Shown: one piece after another, positions 1 through 15,800 of the stretch
Layout of the letters: every line of letters begins with the position of its first letter
How positions within the stretch are numbered: position 1 is the first letter of the stretch
NCBI GenBank assembly: GCA_964020975.1
Contig: OZ026622.1
Coordinates: 52,793,562 to 52,857,561 of the forward strand
From: Hermodice carunculata
Lineage: Eukaryota > Annelida > Polychaeta > Eunicida > Amphinomidae
DNA length: 64,000 bases
Direction of reading: 5' to 3'
Notes under the pieces: model-generated
The model's database searches: none
Seen by the model: the letters and a program-made list of their open reading frames with translations, nothing else
What the model was told of the DNA's origin: nothing
Made by a program: the position numbers and the translations under genes

Positions 1-956
1 CCACACATTTGCATCCCCTAATGGCGCAGGAAATGTTTGAAAGTAAAATAAAAAAACAACATAGAAGTTTACCCCACTTACAAATGTAGAGCTTTCAGTA
101 AAACAAAATTTCTCGAAGCACAGAAACACGAGCAGAGCTGCCTCAATGCGGTTTGTTGGGGACAAATACTCGTTTGAGCGATTCTGTTTCTTATGATCCG
201 GGGATGCAACAACAGTTTCAACCAGATATGCAGGTAGTTTAGGTGATAGAAGATATGCGTGTATAGTACAATATCCAATATCATAAGAGCGGACATATTT
301 TGACTTAAATATTTCAAAATGTGTTCTACATGTTTTATGTATTTAGTAAGCTGAAATGGAATTTTGTGATTCTTTAGAAAATTATAATTCATTTTCTGAT
401 TAAGAGGTTACATAAATTATATTTACAAAAATCTAGGTGTTATATTAGTTATATCTTAAAACAGTTTTCATATTCATTGTAAATTTAACACAATGCCACA
501 ACTGTTTAATATGCTACAAATTTGGTGGTGCTAAATATATCAATGCCTGTTTATTATATTATTCTATGTTTAACTTTTCCACGATGAGTGTTTCTGCCAT
601 CAAGTATCTGCTATTCAGCTTAACATATATTTAAGATGTGTGTGGCATAACTGGATACAAACGTCCGCAGTGCTTAACGTGCGCGCAGCAGTTTTCATGC
701 TGCAAGAGCAGACATCTCTTTGCAAGATAGTGCCGAACCAATGTATTGTATTAGCACTGTGCTATTCCCTGGGTGAATAACCTGAACAGCGTGTAGAAAG
801 CTAAAGACACCCGTTTTAGCTATTATGATCATGTTCTAGTTCTTTTCATAATTACTGTTTGTATATAACTTTATGCAAAATTCGATTCCCGTTTATGATA
901 AAAAAAATTCTTACGACCGAGATACGTCCAGTTTTCTGAAAGTATTTTTGTTACAG
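1..956. other. no gene recognised; probably intron
   Basis: AT-rich sequence with short chance ORFs only. No exon with good splice sites was found. Because the gene that ends at 2356 begins its first visible exon at 957 with an acceptor, this stretch is probably intron of that gene. Confidence 0.4.
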
Positions 957-2356
957 TGACAACAAAATGGAATGCCATTCCTCAAGTGACGGGGCCAAAT
1001 GGGAAGGTAAGTACATGGCTTTGTACACAGTACTAATCCGCAAACAGTCTTCATAGTATCGCACTGGTAAATGTTATGCCAGGACCTTAAACAAGCTTAG
1101 CTAATGTTGCTAGCAGTACCATGTCCGTACCTTTCACACTTCGCAGAGTTGCCTGGTCTGTATCAGTTGTCATTTAAAGAATACTTAACACAAAAATGTT
1201 TTGTGCCGCTTTCACTCACCATGTTTTTCATGTTTTCATAGTAGAGCTCGTGTGTTTACACGCGACTATTTTACGGACACATTTGTCGCCAGGAAAAAAG
1301 ACATGTATAGGCCTATGGGTTTTTTTTATGATTTTCCAGTTGTAGGTTTATATGATCATACATTTGCAGTTGTGTCTCAGTTTAATATATTTTTTTTCTG
1401 CCGAGAACAATCCTACTTTCTAGTTTTGTGGGCTGTTTACATGTAAGTTGTGTTTTCATATATGTTTAGGAAACATACCATCACTTTACCGTAATTTTCC
1501 GCAGCATCATGATGATGATGAGTGCGTCGTATATATGTTTCTTTATTTTTTCATAGCCCTGGACAAGACAGTGATGAACGTCATAGGCTATAGTGCTACG
1601 TACAATGAGCTGTATGGGATCGCCTGGGACAAGCGCTCTTTCATGGTGAGCGTGGACCAGGGCCAGACGTGGATGTCTACGTCATACACGCGCGTGCAGC
1701 AAGCAAAGGCGCAGCCGCATTACACAAGCGCTAAGGAAATAGCCTGGGTCAGAGACACCAAGATTAAAAAAGCAGCAGATCCTCATAGTGAAAATGTCAT
1801 CGGAAAATGGGGAGGTAGGTGCACACGAGTTCCTGTATCTACAAGCTTCAACTTGTAAAAAAGAATAAATATGCATACACAGTGATAAAATGTGCAAAGT
1901 ATGATGGCAGATTTGTCCATAAAGAAATTAATGTTGTGATTTGGTGATTTCACCCCAAACCAAAATTAGTGTTGCATGCTGATCGACTTACGCCCGGATT
2001 TGCATAAACGTACTTTTTTCAGTTTTTGCAATATTTAATTTTGCACATTTTTGTGAACGCTACTTCGCACTAGTACAAACAAATCCACAATAAATGTGGC
2101 CATGAGCTCAATATCTTATGCAGCAATAGTAACATTAGCTCAAATTAAACGGGCAATTAATATTTAGAAACTAAATGCAAAAAAAAAAATATGAAATCCT
2201 GAGTGAAAAATATAATTCCTAGAATGGAATAGCACCAAATAGTGCATGTTCGCATTTCAACTTACGGAAATTGCCTTTACAGGTAACTATGAAGGGATGT
2301 ATTACAAGAGTGGAGCGTGGAAAAAGGTCAGCGATTGGACAGTTTGCTGTCCCTGA
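957..2356 (+). CDS. 3' end of an unrecognised Asp-box (BNR-like repeat) protein, 3 exons
   Basis: Three exons fit together: 957-1006, 1557-1814 and 2283-2356, each with AG acceptors and GT donors and agreeing phases (1, 1). The stop TGA is at 2354-2356. The joined C-terminal part is about 126 residues. The middle exon holds SVDQGQTW, a perfect Asp-box (S-x-D-x-G-x-T-W), and the first holds the related SSDGAKW. The last ends GAWKKVSDWTVCCP. Asp-boxes mark beta-hairpins in beta-propeller folds such as sialidases and VPS10/sortilin-type or secreted propellers, but I do not recognise the family and cannot see the N-terminus, which lies upstream of the window. Codon use and splice sites look normal. 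It is transcribed toward the large minus-strand gene that ends at 17,717. Confidence 0.7.
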
Positions 2357-2416
2357 TAAATGACGTCAGTGATCGCACCAAGTGCAGAATCAGGCCAGTG
2401 ATGTCATAGTCAACCA

Positions 2417-2422
2417 AATAAA
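2417..2422 (+). terminator. poly(A) signal AATAAA
   Basis: A canonical AATAAA lies 61 bases after the stop codon of the Asp-box gene and is followed by a T-rich stretch, as expected for a 3' end. Confidence 0.55.
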
Positions 2423-6959
<4,537 letters not shown>

Positions 6960-7352
6960 GAGTAGTACTCTCCACCCGGGAGGGACGGGGGGGGGGGGGT
7001 ACTCCCATCACTTAGCATTACGGGTAGACTCTGTGGGCAAGACACCTATTTTTTCACCACTTGTCAATCTCAAGGACCCCTTTTTCAAACCATCGATCCT
7101 GAAGGCCCCATGTTTTTAATTGTCGCTCCCAAAGACCCCCATAAATTGTACTCGAGCTCAGTTACAGCTTTTTTTCTTTCCCTTTTGTGATGTGCACTTC
7201 TAACACGGGACTTTGTCAATACCAGCTCCCAAAGACCCCCTATTTTCTTATTAATTCAGCTCCCATTGGGTCTGGGTTTCATACCCTCAGTGGAAGTGGA
7301 GCGTACCCATCCTAAAATATGGGTGACGCCCCTCCCCCCCCCCCCCCCCCAG
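6960..7352 (-). mobile_element. non-autonomous repeat bounded by poly-G / poly-C ends
   Basis: The segment begins with a G-run followed by TACTCCCAT and ends with ATGGGTGACGCCCC followed by a C-run of about 18, so the termini are an imperfect inverted repeat. The interior has repeated blocks of the type CTCCCAAAGACCCC. Elements with a GGGGGTACTCCCAT-like terminus are, as I recall, widespread repeats in marine invertebrate genomes. It has no coding capacity. The family name is not known to me. Confidence 0.5.
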
Positions 7353-7730
7353 GTGACTGTTCTGGGAGAAATGGTGGAACAACTGACACCTACAACAAAG
7401 GTACAGGTGTTGGACAGGGTTAGACGTCATCTTGCTGATCACGGTGGCCGACCCATTGTCCTGAGCAACAACAGCAAAGGGTTATGAGCTTTCTAGAGCG
7501 ACCTGATATCAGTTATACTTGCCAGAAAGATCAAGCATATGTGGGCAAAAACGCCCAGGGTGAAAGTCAATACAAAACAAAACACTAGTTGTGGAAATTG
7601 CATGAAATTATTCTAATCAATAATGATGCTGTTGAAAAAGAATCTGCTGGAGACTTTACCATCTCCTTTGGCACAATGTGGCGGCTGTTAAAATCTGTGA
7701 AATTTTATCATTCCGTCTGGTCGTGAAGAC
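7353..7730 (+). pseudogene. relic of a DNA-transposon-type protein
   Basis: Directly after the C-run, an interrupted reading frame gives VTVLGEMVEQLTPTTKVQVL..RRHLADHGGRP, then frames resembling SFLERPDISYTCQKDQAY and FTISFGTMWRLLKS. The pattern (basic helix, 'RPDISY', a Cys-containing tail) is like proteins of animal DNA transposons, but I cannot name the superfamily. Several stop codons and frame changes show that it is dead. The poly-C-bounded repeat abuts its start and may have truncated it. Confidence 0.35.
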
Positions 7731-7832
7731 ATTTTGACTGATAAAAACGATAAGATCAAGAAAGCTGTGCTGAAAACTTGCTGACACTATTCTAACTTCT
7801 ACATGTACCATAGGGGTACGTGATATTAACTC

Positions 7833-8222
7833 TTGCCAAGTACTAAAGAGTTTTCTATTAGAGCCCCAACAAGTTATCAATTCCATCCTGTCACTAAAAC
7901 GACTATTTTGGGTCTGACTGGAAAAATCAAAACAGTTAATGCAAATAAATTGCAATTGGTTGATCCAAATTTGGTATGGAAGAAGGTCAGAACTAGACCA
8001 GTCAGAAACTCAAGAAAAGGTGCAGTACGACAGCGAATTGCTCAGTTTACACCAACAAGTCCAGCTGACCAGACAACCGAGGGACAGCAGCTGGAGTTAG
8101 AACTTGAACTTGAGCCAGAGCCAAGTCAACCTGAGACTAAAGTAATACTGAAAGTTAACCTTCCAAGACCAGATTCCCGCAAATCTGATTATCCGACCGT
8201 ATGCGCTGACTTGAAGTGCTGA
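7833..8222 (+). pseudogene. unrecognised ORF, transposon-like relic
   Basis: A 129-codon open frame with a basic segment (WKKVRTRPVRNSRKGAVRQR), followed by a Glu-Leu-rich stretch (LELELELEPEP). There is no recognisable domain and no splice sites that would link it to a neighbour. Its 3' end runs into a hairpin (8181-8262). It follows the transposon relic in the same orientation and may be part of the same element. Confidence 0.25.
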
Positions 8223-8262
8223 TACGGTCTGCGAGTCAATGCATATATGGATAATCAGATTT
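8181..8262. repeat. nested hairpin at the end of the relic
   Basis: AAATCTGATTATCC at 8181-8194 is repeated inverted at 8249-8262, and inside it CCGTAT (8197-8202) pairs with ATACGG (8222-8227). This is consistent with a terminal structure of a mobile element. Confidence 0.6.
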
Positions 8263-8607
8263 TGGAATCGAGGAATCTTGTCTTTATCCTGTATTCCACA
8301 CCGACCATGCATATATTATGTCAAAATTATCTCAATTGTGTGGAAATGAATAAAACAAGTTCTTCAAGGCATAACATTTTATTTGAAACAATCTAACATA
8401 AAAAAAAGATTTACAAGCCCAAATCTGTGAGCCCAAGTACCGTTTGAACACTATCAAGTCTGATGTTCAAAGATTAAAGTCCTATTCCGTACCACTCAGT
8501 GACAAACTGCATGGTTCTAAATCATTATAACAAATTATTTTTTATAAGGAACAAATCATATTCATAAAATTCGAAATATAGTAGAAAGTTTTAGGCTGTA
8601 TTAGCCT

Positions 8608-9212
8608 TTATATAAAATCAGGTCCACAGCGGGGAACCAGCGCAAGACTTGTTTTGGTGCCATTGATCCCCACCCCCACACAAGTCATTTTGCTAACTGG
8701 CAGCTCCATGTTTTTACCCTGTAACTGTAGTGTATTATCAAAAAAAATGGAGAATACAAACTGGAAGATAAAGTATAAAGTTGTCCTGACTCTCCTAGTT
8801 CCAATATCAAAGGTCATGATAGCCTGTTTACCCCGGTGCGACTGTGGAATGGCCATTCGAAATAGACAGGAAACCAGATACTGGATAAAAGTAAAACTAG
8901 CCGCGTGGAGCATATAGATAGACCAGGGCACCATGGACACTGGGGCACCACACTTTGACCAAATTTCGTCTTTAAGATTGTCACTGTTTTCAGCATTGAC
9001 TTCATTTTCTTCTTCCTCGCCAATGTTTGGGGACGTGGCAGTTGCATCATTCGAGGAAAACAGCATGGCCATGGATGGGGAGAAAGTGCGTCACTGACAG
9101 TGGATATCACTGCCACAGCTGCTGGCATGGTGACAAAGGGGTTTCTGACTTCAGCATTGCTCTCATTCTCAATAGGCTCCACTGGGTAGCACAGTTGAAG
9201 CAGAACTTCCAA
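8608..9212 (-). pseudogene. overlapping minus-strand ORFs, unrecognised
   Basis: Two overlapping open frames (8608-9072, 154 codons, with an acidic EEEENEVNAENSDNLKDE segment followed by a hydrophobic stretch; and 8814-9212). Neither matches a family I know and no splice-site logic joins them. They may be a transposon relic or chance. Low confidence. Confidence 0.15.
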
Positions 9213-9420
9213 AAACTTATATCTGCCTCAATCAAGAAAAAATCGGTGTCTGTATAGTAATTACAAAAACAATATTGCAGCCTTTTACAGTAAAATCATT
9301 TAAAGAATTTAAACTGGAGTTTAAGGCTTTCTGGAAGACGACGAGTTTTTGGCCTGAGTAGGCCTACACCATCTTTTCAAACATCGATCAAGAATAGGCC
9401 GAAGAAAGAACCTATTTTTA

Positions 9421-9675
9421 CATTAACTCTTTCCATACCAGTCCCAGATTTTGTCTGTATGTTTACCGAGATTTAAGACGACAATTGCATATTTAAATTC
9501 TTCATGAAAAGATCTTTCGTTCAAGTACCAACATCCCTATAGTCTTAAGTCAGTGGTTCTGGCACCACCTGGCAAGTCATGCTGCAGCTGCCACAAGGGC
9601 AGCTACAGTATGACTTGCCAGGCAGTGCTAGAACCACTGACCAATGCCTCTCACCATAGTATGGAATGAGTTAAA
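9421..9675. mobile_element. foldback (hairpin) MITE with TTAACTC..TTCCATAC ends
   Basis: Outer arms TTAACTCTTTCCATACCA (near 9424) and the complement of TAGTATGGAATGAGTTAA (near 9657) enclose a strong inner palindrome at 9549-9641, with arms starting GTCAGTGGTTCT and GGCAAGTCAT. There is no ORF. Related ends occur near 45,260 and 60,770. Confidence 0.65.
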
Positions 9676-9759
9676 GGGCCAATTATGGTAATGATTTTTT
9701 CTTCAGTTGTTCAGTTTAATGTTAAAATTAACTGGGAAATAAAATTTTACTCACCTCTT

Positions 9760-11515
9760 AGCATATCTGCATATGCTGAATCCCAATCAGCAAATGAGAT
9801 CTCAAAACTGACAGTGACTCCCATTTCCATTGGATTGGACAGGGCCAGAGCTGAAGCTGTTGTGAGTGACAGAGAAAATGGAAGTCAGGATGTTCAGGAT
9901 AGAGTGGAGCAGGCTAAGGGGGAACTGGATGGCAGGTGAGGTCGGGAGGGAGGTGAGGATGAGGGTAGGCAGACAGTTGTACAGCATACTGAGAGGAGGT
10001 AACAGGAGGAGCCTGCAGTGGTAATAGGAAGTAGCATGATGTGGATAGATGCCTTCTGAAGGGCAGACAGGGAGTATAGGGTTACGGAGTACCTACTAGG
10101 GGCGAAGATTAGGGATGTTCAGGAGCGGATTGAGGGGATAGTGGAGAGTGTCCAAGAGTCATTGTGCAAGTAGGGACCAATGATCTCTCAGACAGGGTAG
10201 AGCAGGGGTGCAGAATAGGGACTGAGATGGTTTTAGGCAGGTAGAGGAAGCTTGGTCAGCACAGTTACACTGTGAGGCTGTGGTAATAGGGATATTACCA
10301 AGGCTCAGGATGACTGTATGGGAAGCGAGTCAGATTTTTAGGATAAATAGAAGGTTAGAGAAGTTATGTAGGCAGAGGAGCATATTATTTAAAGATATAT
10401 GGGAGGCTTTTGCAGGGAGAAGGGAGATTTTGCTGTGCTGGAGACGGGCTGCACCCAACTCTGAATGGAGGTGATGGGCAGGCTTACAGTGAGTGGGTTG
10501 CGCAGCATGGAAACTGGAAATCCCAGCAACTGGCAGGTTAATTCTGGAACAGGATGACAATGATGGGCAAGCAGGAAGTGGTAGGACAAGAAGCAGGGAA
10601 AAACAACAACATGAAAATAGCACATGGTAATTGTAGAGCCTTCAAAGGGAAGATAGCAGAAGTAGAAGATGTAGTTGAAAGTGAAAAGATGGACATTACA
10701 GCAATAGTACAGGCATGTTAGAATAGAAGAGACAGGGATGATGACAGGCACCTGTCAGGATATGATATGATAGGTAGAGGAAGAGAAAGTGGGCAAAGGA
10801 AGGGAGGAGGTGTAGGGTTTCTGATAAAGGGATAAAGTGACGTGAAATCTGGAAGGACAGATGGGAACATCACAGTGAGTTGAAAAATGATATGCAGTGG
10901 ATACAAGTAGTGTTGAATGGATACAAAGTAGCAATAGGTGAAGTGTATTTGGGATGTGAGGGTCTATCAAATGAATGAAATGACCAAATATATGATAGAA
11001 TAAGAATGATGACTAGTGATATCCAGTAGGAGGGGTATAAGGTTATGATTCCTTGGGATTTCAGTGGGCATAAAGGGAATGAAGTAGATGGAATGGAAGG
11101 AAGGGACAGACAAGTTAATAGGAGCAGGCTATTGAACTTTGCTGGGGAATATGGGCTGAGAATAGTGAACAGGGACACAAAGTGCAAATGGAAGTAAACA
11201 TAGGCCAGTGGATAGTGAGATCTTTCGAATGACACAAAATTTGAAGTAGATGAGAAGGGTAGACTGGATATAGGCAGTAATCACAACTGGATGACAATTT
11301 CAGTTGACATGCAACCATGCAGAAGGGATAAAGGGACTGAATGGGTGTAGAACATACTCAACGGGGGCAGATTGGAGTGTTTATCAGGAAGGCCTGATCA
11401 AGAATTGAATCGCAAGAGTAGAGAGATAGATGGCAGATTGAAGGGGAAGTACAGCAAATTAATGAAGACTTTACCAGAATACTTAAGGTGTCTCAGGAAA
11501 AGATTGGCAATGGTA
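9760..11515 (+). mobile_element. decayed CR1/L2-like LINE: esterase ORF plus endonuclease, no reverse transcriptase
   Basis: Three parts lie in order. (1) 9830-10,000: coiled, charged residues (DRARAEAVVSDRENG). (2) 10,020-10,490: an SGNH-hydrolase-like segment starting VVIGSSMM (the expected GDS is changed to GSS), then VVIGILPRLR and AAPNSEW near the usual HPN block. (3) 10,611-11,300: a start MKIAHGNCRAFKGK, then WDFSGHKG (compare GDFNxH) and IGSNHNW (compare SDH), the landmarks of an APE-type endonuclease. The linker region EGLIRELNRKSREID continues to about 11,500. No RT follows, so it is 3'-truncated. Many stop codons and frame changes interrupt each part, for example TAG after EAFAGRREI..WR and stops inside the endonuclease. 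LINE-encoded esterase-like ORF1 is known in CR1-type elements. Confidence 0.75.
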
Positions 11516-13309
11516 ACTTGCCATATATCCTTAATTGATTTTGTCACAATAGTTCAAATATCGCCAGAGCTGAGGATAGATGGGTTTTCCCAATGCACCC
11601 CATGTCCCAATCCATCCCAATATCTCGTTTCCTTTTAACACAATGGTATGGTGTCATCATAAATAGCACCACTTCCATGTATTGGCCTCGCAGTCATTTG
11701 CTGAATGACTATGCATCATCAAGCAATGAATCTCAGTTTTCCTGTGATCCAACAAGGAGTCTTGATGCATTTCCCCAGTGCTCTTATGGCACAATCCATG
11801 TTAAAATGTTTGCAGATTCTTCCAAATAAAAGCACCTGTATTCTGTGATATGAAAGCATGAGCAGGCTGTGCTGAGGGGTTTCCTGAAACATCAGGGTAA
11901 CTGACCATCTCAAAGTTGAAGGCATCATGTTTGTCATAGTTTTTGACTTGGAATTATGGCTCTGCCAACCAAGATTGACCATTTGTTGCTTCTTTTGGAG
12001 GGGAGGGGCATGTGACCCAGTAGGCCTTATGGTGGATCTGCCACTTTGTAGGTTGTTATAACCCAACTACCCTTCCCTTATATATACATATATGATAAAG
12101 TCAGAATCAAAATGTTAGTTTTAAGAGTACTGTTCTCCGGGGGAAAGCGTTCTGAAATGAGTAATGTGTATGCCAGTAAAAATGATGACAACTGAAAACA
12201 CACACAAAAAAAATGAAAATAATTACATTTATTATACAACAAACTATATCTATACATCAATATACAGGTATTTTGCCAGGTAGGAAGGTCAAACAGCAAC
12301 CCCCTCATACAGTTTCACTGCCATGAACGCATTGCCACAGTGGATGTTGAAGACATGAATGTAGAGTAGTTCACTTCATTTGATTCACACTCAGTCTTTT
12401 AATTTTGGCAACTTTTGCAATTAATCTTATTACTTTGATTCGTACAACGTATTTTGGCAATTGGTTTTATGGAATTGATGTTGGTTAATATAAACTGGTT
12501 TCATAAAAACAATTGAGTCAGTAGTTTAGTATTTTACTGAAGATCACACTATATTTGTGATCATGTGCCCTGATTTTTTAACATGGAATTGGACAACAAA
12601 TCACAGAAAGCTCTATTTTCTCAGCAGATATTTAACTGAAAAAGACAACATTAATGCAATCAAGGATTGTTGTCCAATTTTGGAAATCACATATGAGTCC
12701 AGCATCTTCATTTGTATCACGGTTTTGCTTTTACTATTTGTGTTACTGCAGCAAACATAACAGGCTTAAAACTGTGCTAGGTAGGCTACAATTTGTCAGA
12801 ATATTGACATTTCAAATTTCAGGATTGCAATGAAGCACATGTGAAATCATGTGAACTTTGCTAGTAAACAATGTTGCATATGGCCTATGCATATAGATGT
12901 TATTTGATGTACATGTACTTTCAGTTTGGCATTGACTGTAAAACAACAGAAAACTGGTAACCCCTTGTCGCCAGCATGTGACTCCATCTCTACTGTCTGG
13001 CTGCAAAAGTGTTCTCATACAAATGTATTCCCATGGCATCATCAATGAATAATGTATACAAATAAATCTCCAAATGTTTCCTCAAATATGAAAACACCCT
13101 TGAAAATAAATTCACTGTCAAACCAAATATAAAATTCTCAATGAAAACAACACATTCACTTGAAACCAAAGGCTAAATTTTATAGGTGGTGCAATTATAA
13201 ATGCAGTCAAGACAGAAAAGATTGTCAGTTTCATTGGGTGAGCAGAATGTGCAAATACAGCATGAAGTAGTAAACGAATTACTGCTCTATTTCAAGAGCA
13301 CATGATTTT
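11516..13309. other. intergenic, no gene recognised
   Basis: Only short ORFs without domains or consistent splice sites. Nothing repetitive on the scale of the neighbouring arrays. Confidence 0.4.
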
Positions 13310-13316
13310 CAACTAG

Positions 13317-14190
13317 CAGTGCACACTTGTTTCACTGCACCTACCAGCAGTGCACACTTGTTACATTGTACCTACAAGCAGTGCACACTTGTTACATTGT
13401 ACCTACCAGCAGTGCACACTTGTTACATTGTACCTACAAGCAGTGCACACTTGTTACATTGTACCTACCAGCAGTGCACACTTGTAACATTGTACCTGCA
13501 GCTCTGCACACTTGTTACCCTGTACCTAGCAGTTGTGCACACTTCTTACATTGTACCAACCAGCAGTGCACACTATAGCTACATGCAGTTACACTGTACC
13601 AACCAGCTGTACACACCTGTTATGTTGTACCAACCAGCTGTGCACATCTGCTACATTGTACCAACTAGCAGTGTACACTTGTAACATTGTACCAACCAGC
13701 AGGACGCACTTGCTACTTTACCAACCAGTTGTGCATGCCTGGTACATTGTAACAACCAGTTGTGCATGCCTGGTACATTGTACCAACCAGCTGTGCATGC
13801 CTGGTACATTGTACCAACCAGCTGTGCATGCCTGGTACATTGTACCAACCAGCTGTGCATGCCTGGTACATTGTACCAACCAGCTGTGCATGCCTGGCAC
13901 ATTGTACCAACCAGCAGTGCATGCCTGGTACATTGCACCAACCAGCTGTGCCTGCCTGGCACATTGTACCAACCAGCTGTGCATGCCTGGCACATTGTAC
14001 CAACCAGCTGTGCATGCCTGGTACATTGCACCAACCAGCAGTGCCCACCTAGTACATTGTACCAACCAGAAATGCACACCCAGTACATTGTACCAACCAG
14101 AAATGTACACCTAGTACACTGTACCAACCAGAAATGTACACCTAGTACACTGTACCAACCAGCAGTGCACACTAGTTGGTTGTAACATGT
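13317..14190. repeat. 31-bp minisatellite, about 28 units
   Basis: The unit resembles ACCAACCAGCTGTGCATGCC plus TGGTACATTGT. The left third is a diverged subfamily (CAGTGCACACTTGTTACATTGTACCTAC). Because 31 is not a multiple of 3, all frames are open across it on both strands, which produces long overlapping ORFs that are not genes. There are no unique spacers, so it is not a CRISPR. Confidence 0.95.
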
Positions 14191-15448
14191 ACCACTTTCA
14201 GACGACCATGGGGCAAGAGTTGTATCCCTTTAACTGAGCTTTGTAATTTTCTGTAAACTTTTGCAAAAACATTTAGGAAAAACATTTATCTATTCAAACA
14301 TTATACTGCGAATGTATATGCAGATTATGTAGACCCCAACAGCTGGTCAAAACCATTTCTTGCCTATTTTGTCAACATAACATGGGACTCATGGAGTACC
14401 ATTCTCAGACAATATCTAGATACCAGCATGAAAAGCCTGATTATATACATGTATATACCAATCTCATCATATTCTGGACATACATGGGCAGGCTCAAAGG
14501 ACACTGTGGTCACTTGGTGTTCATATCAGCATCTGTTACATCTCTCTCTCTCTCTCTACTGTTGTATTAAAATCAGTTATTGGTATCAAATATTACCTGT
14601 CATTTAAGTAAATAAAATGTGGTATTTCATTTGCATATGATCAAAAATAAGAACCTCAAACAGGAACTGCTATATTGGTATGGAACATGCTTTGTTTTGC
14701 TTCTTCACACATATGTACTATTTAAACCTTTTTTATTTTACATTGAAACATCTTAAGAACAAATTAAATTGCACTTATCAATTATTTGGCACCTCCCAGC
14801 TGGTAAACAATTCAAACTTTAAAAAGCATCACCGTACATATTTTACCATTATGCTTCTAGAGATTGCTTCTATAAACAACAATGGCTTAGAGACAGAAAT
14901 ATACATGCACAATCCATGATAATAGTGGAAATATATGCACACTCCATCAATAATTACTGCTTTTGTACACAGCACACAGCTGGAAACAGCCTCCGTTGGG
15001 CTGCACACACTCTCTTCATAGCCATTCGCACAGCAGCATTACAAATACAGCTTTTAATACCAAATATTGATTTAACAATACCTGCACAAATATCACAGCC
15101 TGTTCGCATGTACATGGACTTCAGTTTGTTTTCTCGTCATCCATACCCTTGTCGGATATGTTCAGAAGCTTTTAACCTGTCATTATAGTTGAATCATGGC
15201 AGAAATAAAACCATCTTAGGTAATATATCAATCAAAACAAATCAAAATGGAAGTTCTCTCAAATTGTTTAAAGATATTTTCCAAAACCCTATGGTCCAAT
15301 GAAAACCTATATCAATATAAAAATGGTGTGACCAGCGTGATTCCTCAGCATGAATTCAAATGCCTATATATCCACCTCCAGCCATGCTCTTCCCAGTGAT
15401 GTATACTACAGGTACATGCTCCAAGCCACAGGACCATACCCCTTCAAG
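14191..15448. other. intergenic, no gene recognised
   Basis: AT-rich. A short (CT)n tract lies near 14,540-14,556. No exon structure was seen. Confidence 0.4.
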
Positions 15449-15800
15449 AGCCACTGTGGCTCAATGGGTATGGTCCTTGCTTTGTGTGCAAGGTGCATGG
15501 GGTTCTACCCCCATCAATCCAAGGGACTCTGTGGATTTCCACCAGCCCACCCAGCTCCTAGCTGAGATACCTCACAGGACAGAGATTGATATCTGAATGT
15601 AACAAATGAGAAGCCCTAAGAGGCCATGTGGTATGCAGTTGTATCATCCACAGGGAGGGTAGGAAGTAATCACCAGCTACAGGCCCAATCTGCAGGCCTT
15701 TAAACTGTCAAGTCATGTCAGCAGGCATTGCTTGCCACAAGATTATAAAGTCCCAACTTTTAACTTTGGAACTTTAATCTTTGGCACCATAAGGGGTTAA
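15449..15800 (+). mobile_element. tRNA-derived SINE
   Basis: The head contains an A-box (TGGCTCAATGGG, 15,457-15,468) and a B-box-like GGTTCTACCCC (15,501-15,511) at tRNA-like spacing, but the segment does not fold as a full tRNA with intact arms. About 280 bases of non-tRNA body follow, up to a TTTGGCACC-type tail near 15,790. It is probably an old copy; the exact 3' end is uncertain. Confidence 0.5.

Noticed and set aside
13317-14190. CRISPR-like array and long repetitive ORFs on both strands
   Set aside because: The repeats are directly tandem with no unique spacers, and the 31-bp period opens all frames. It is a minisatellite.
15449-15517. Functional tRNA gene
   Set aside because: A- and B-box are present but arms do not pair properly and a SINE-like body follows.
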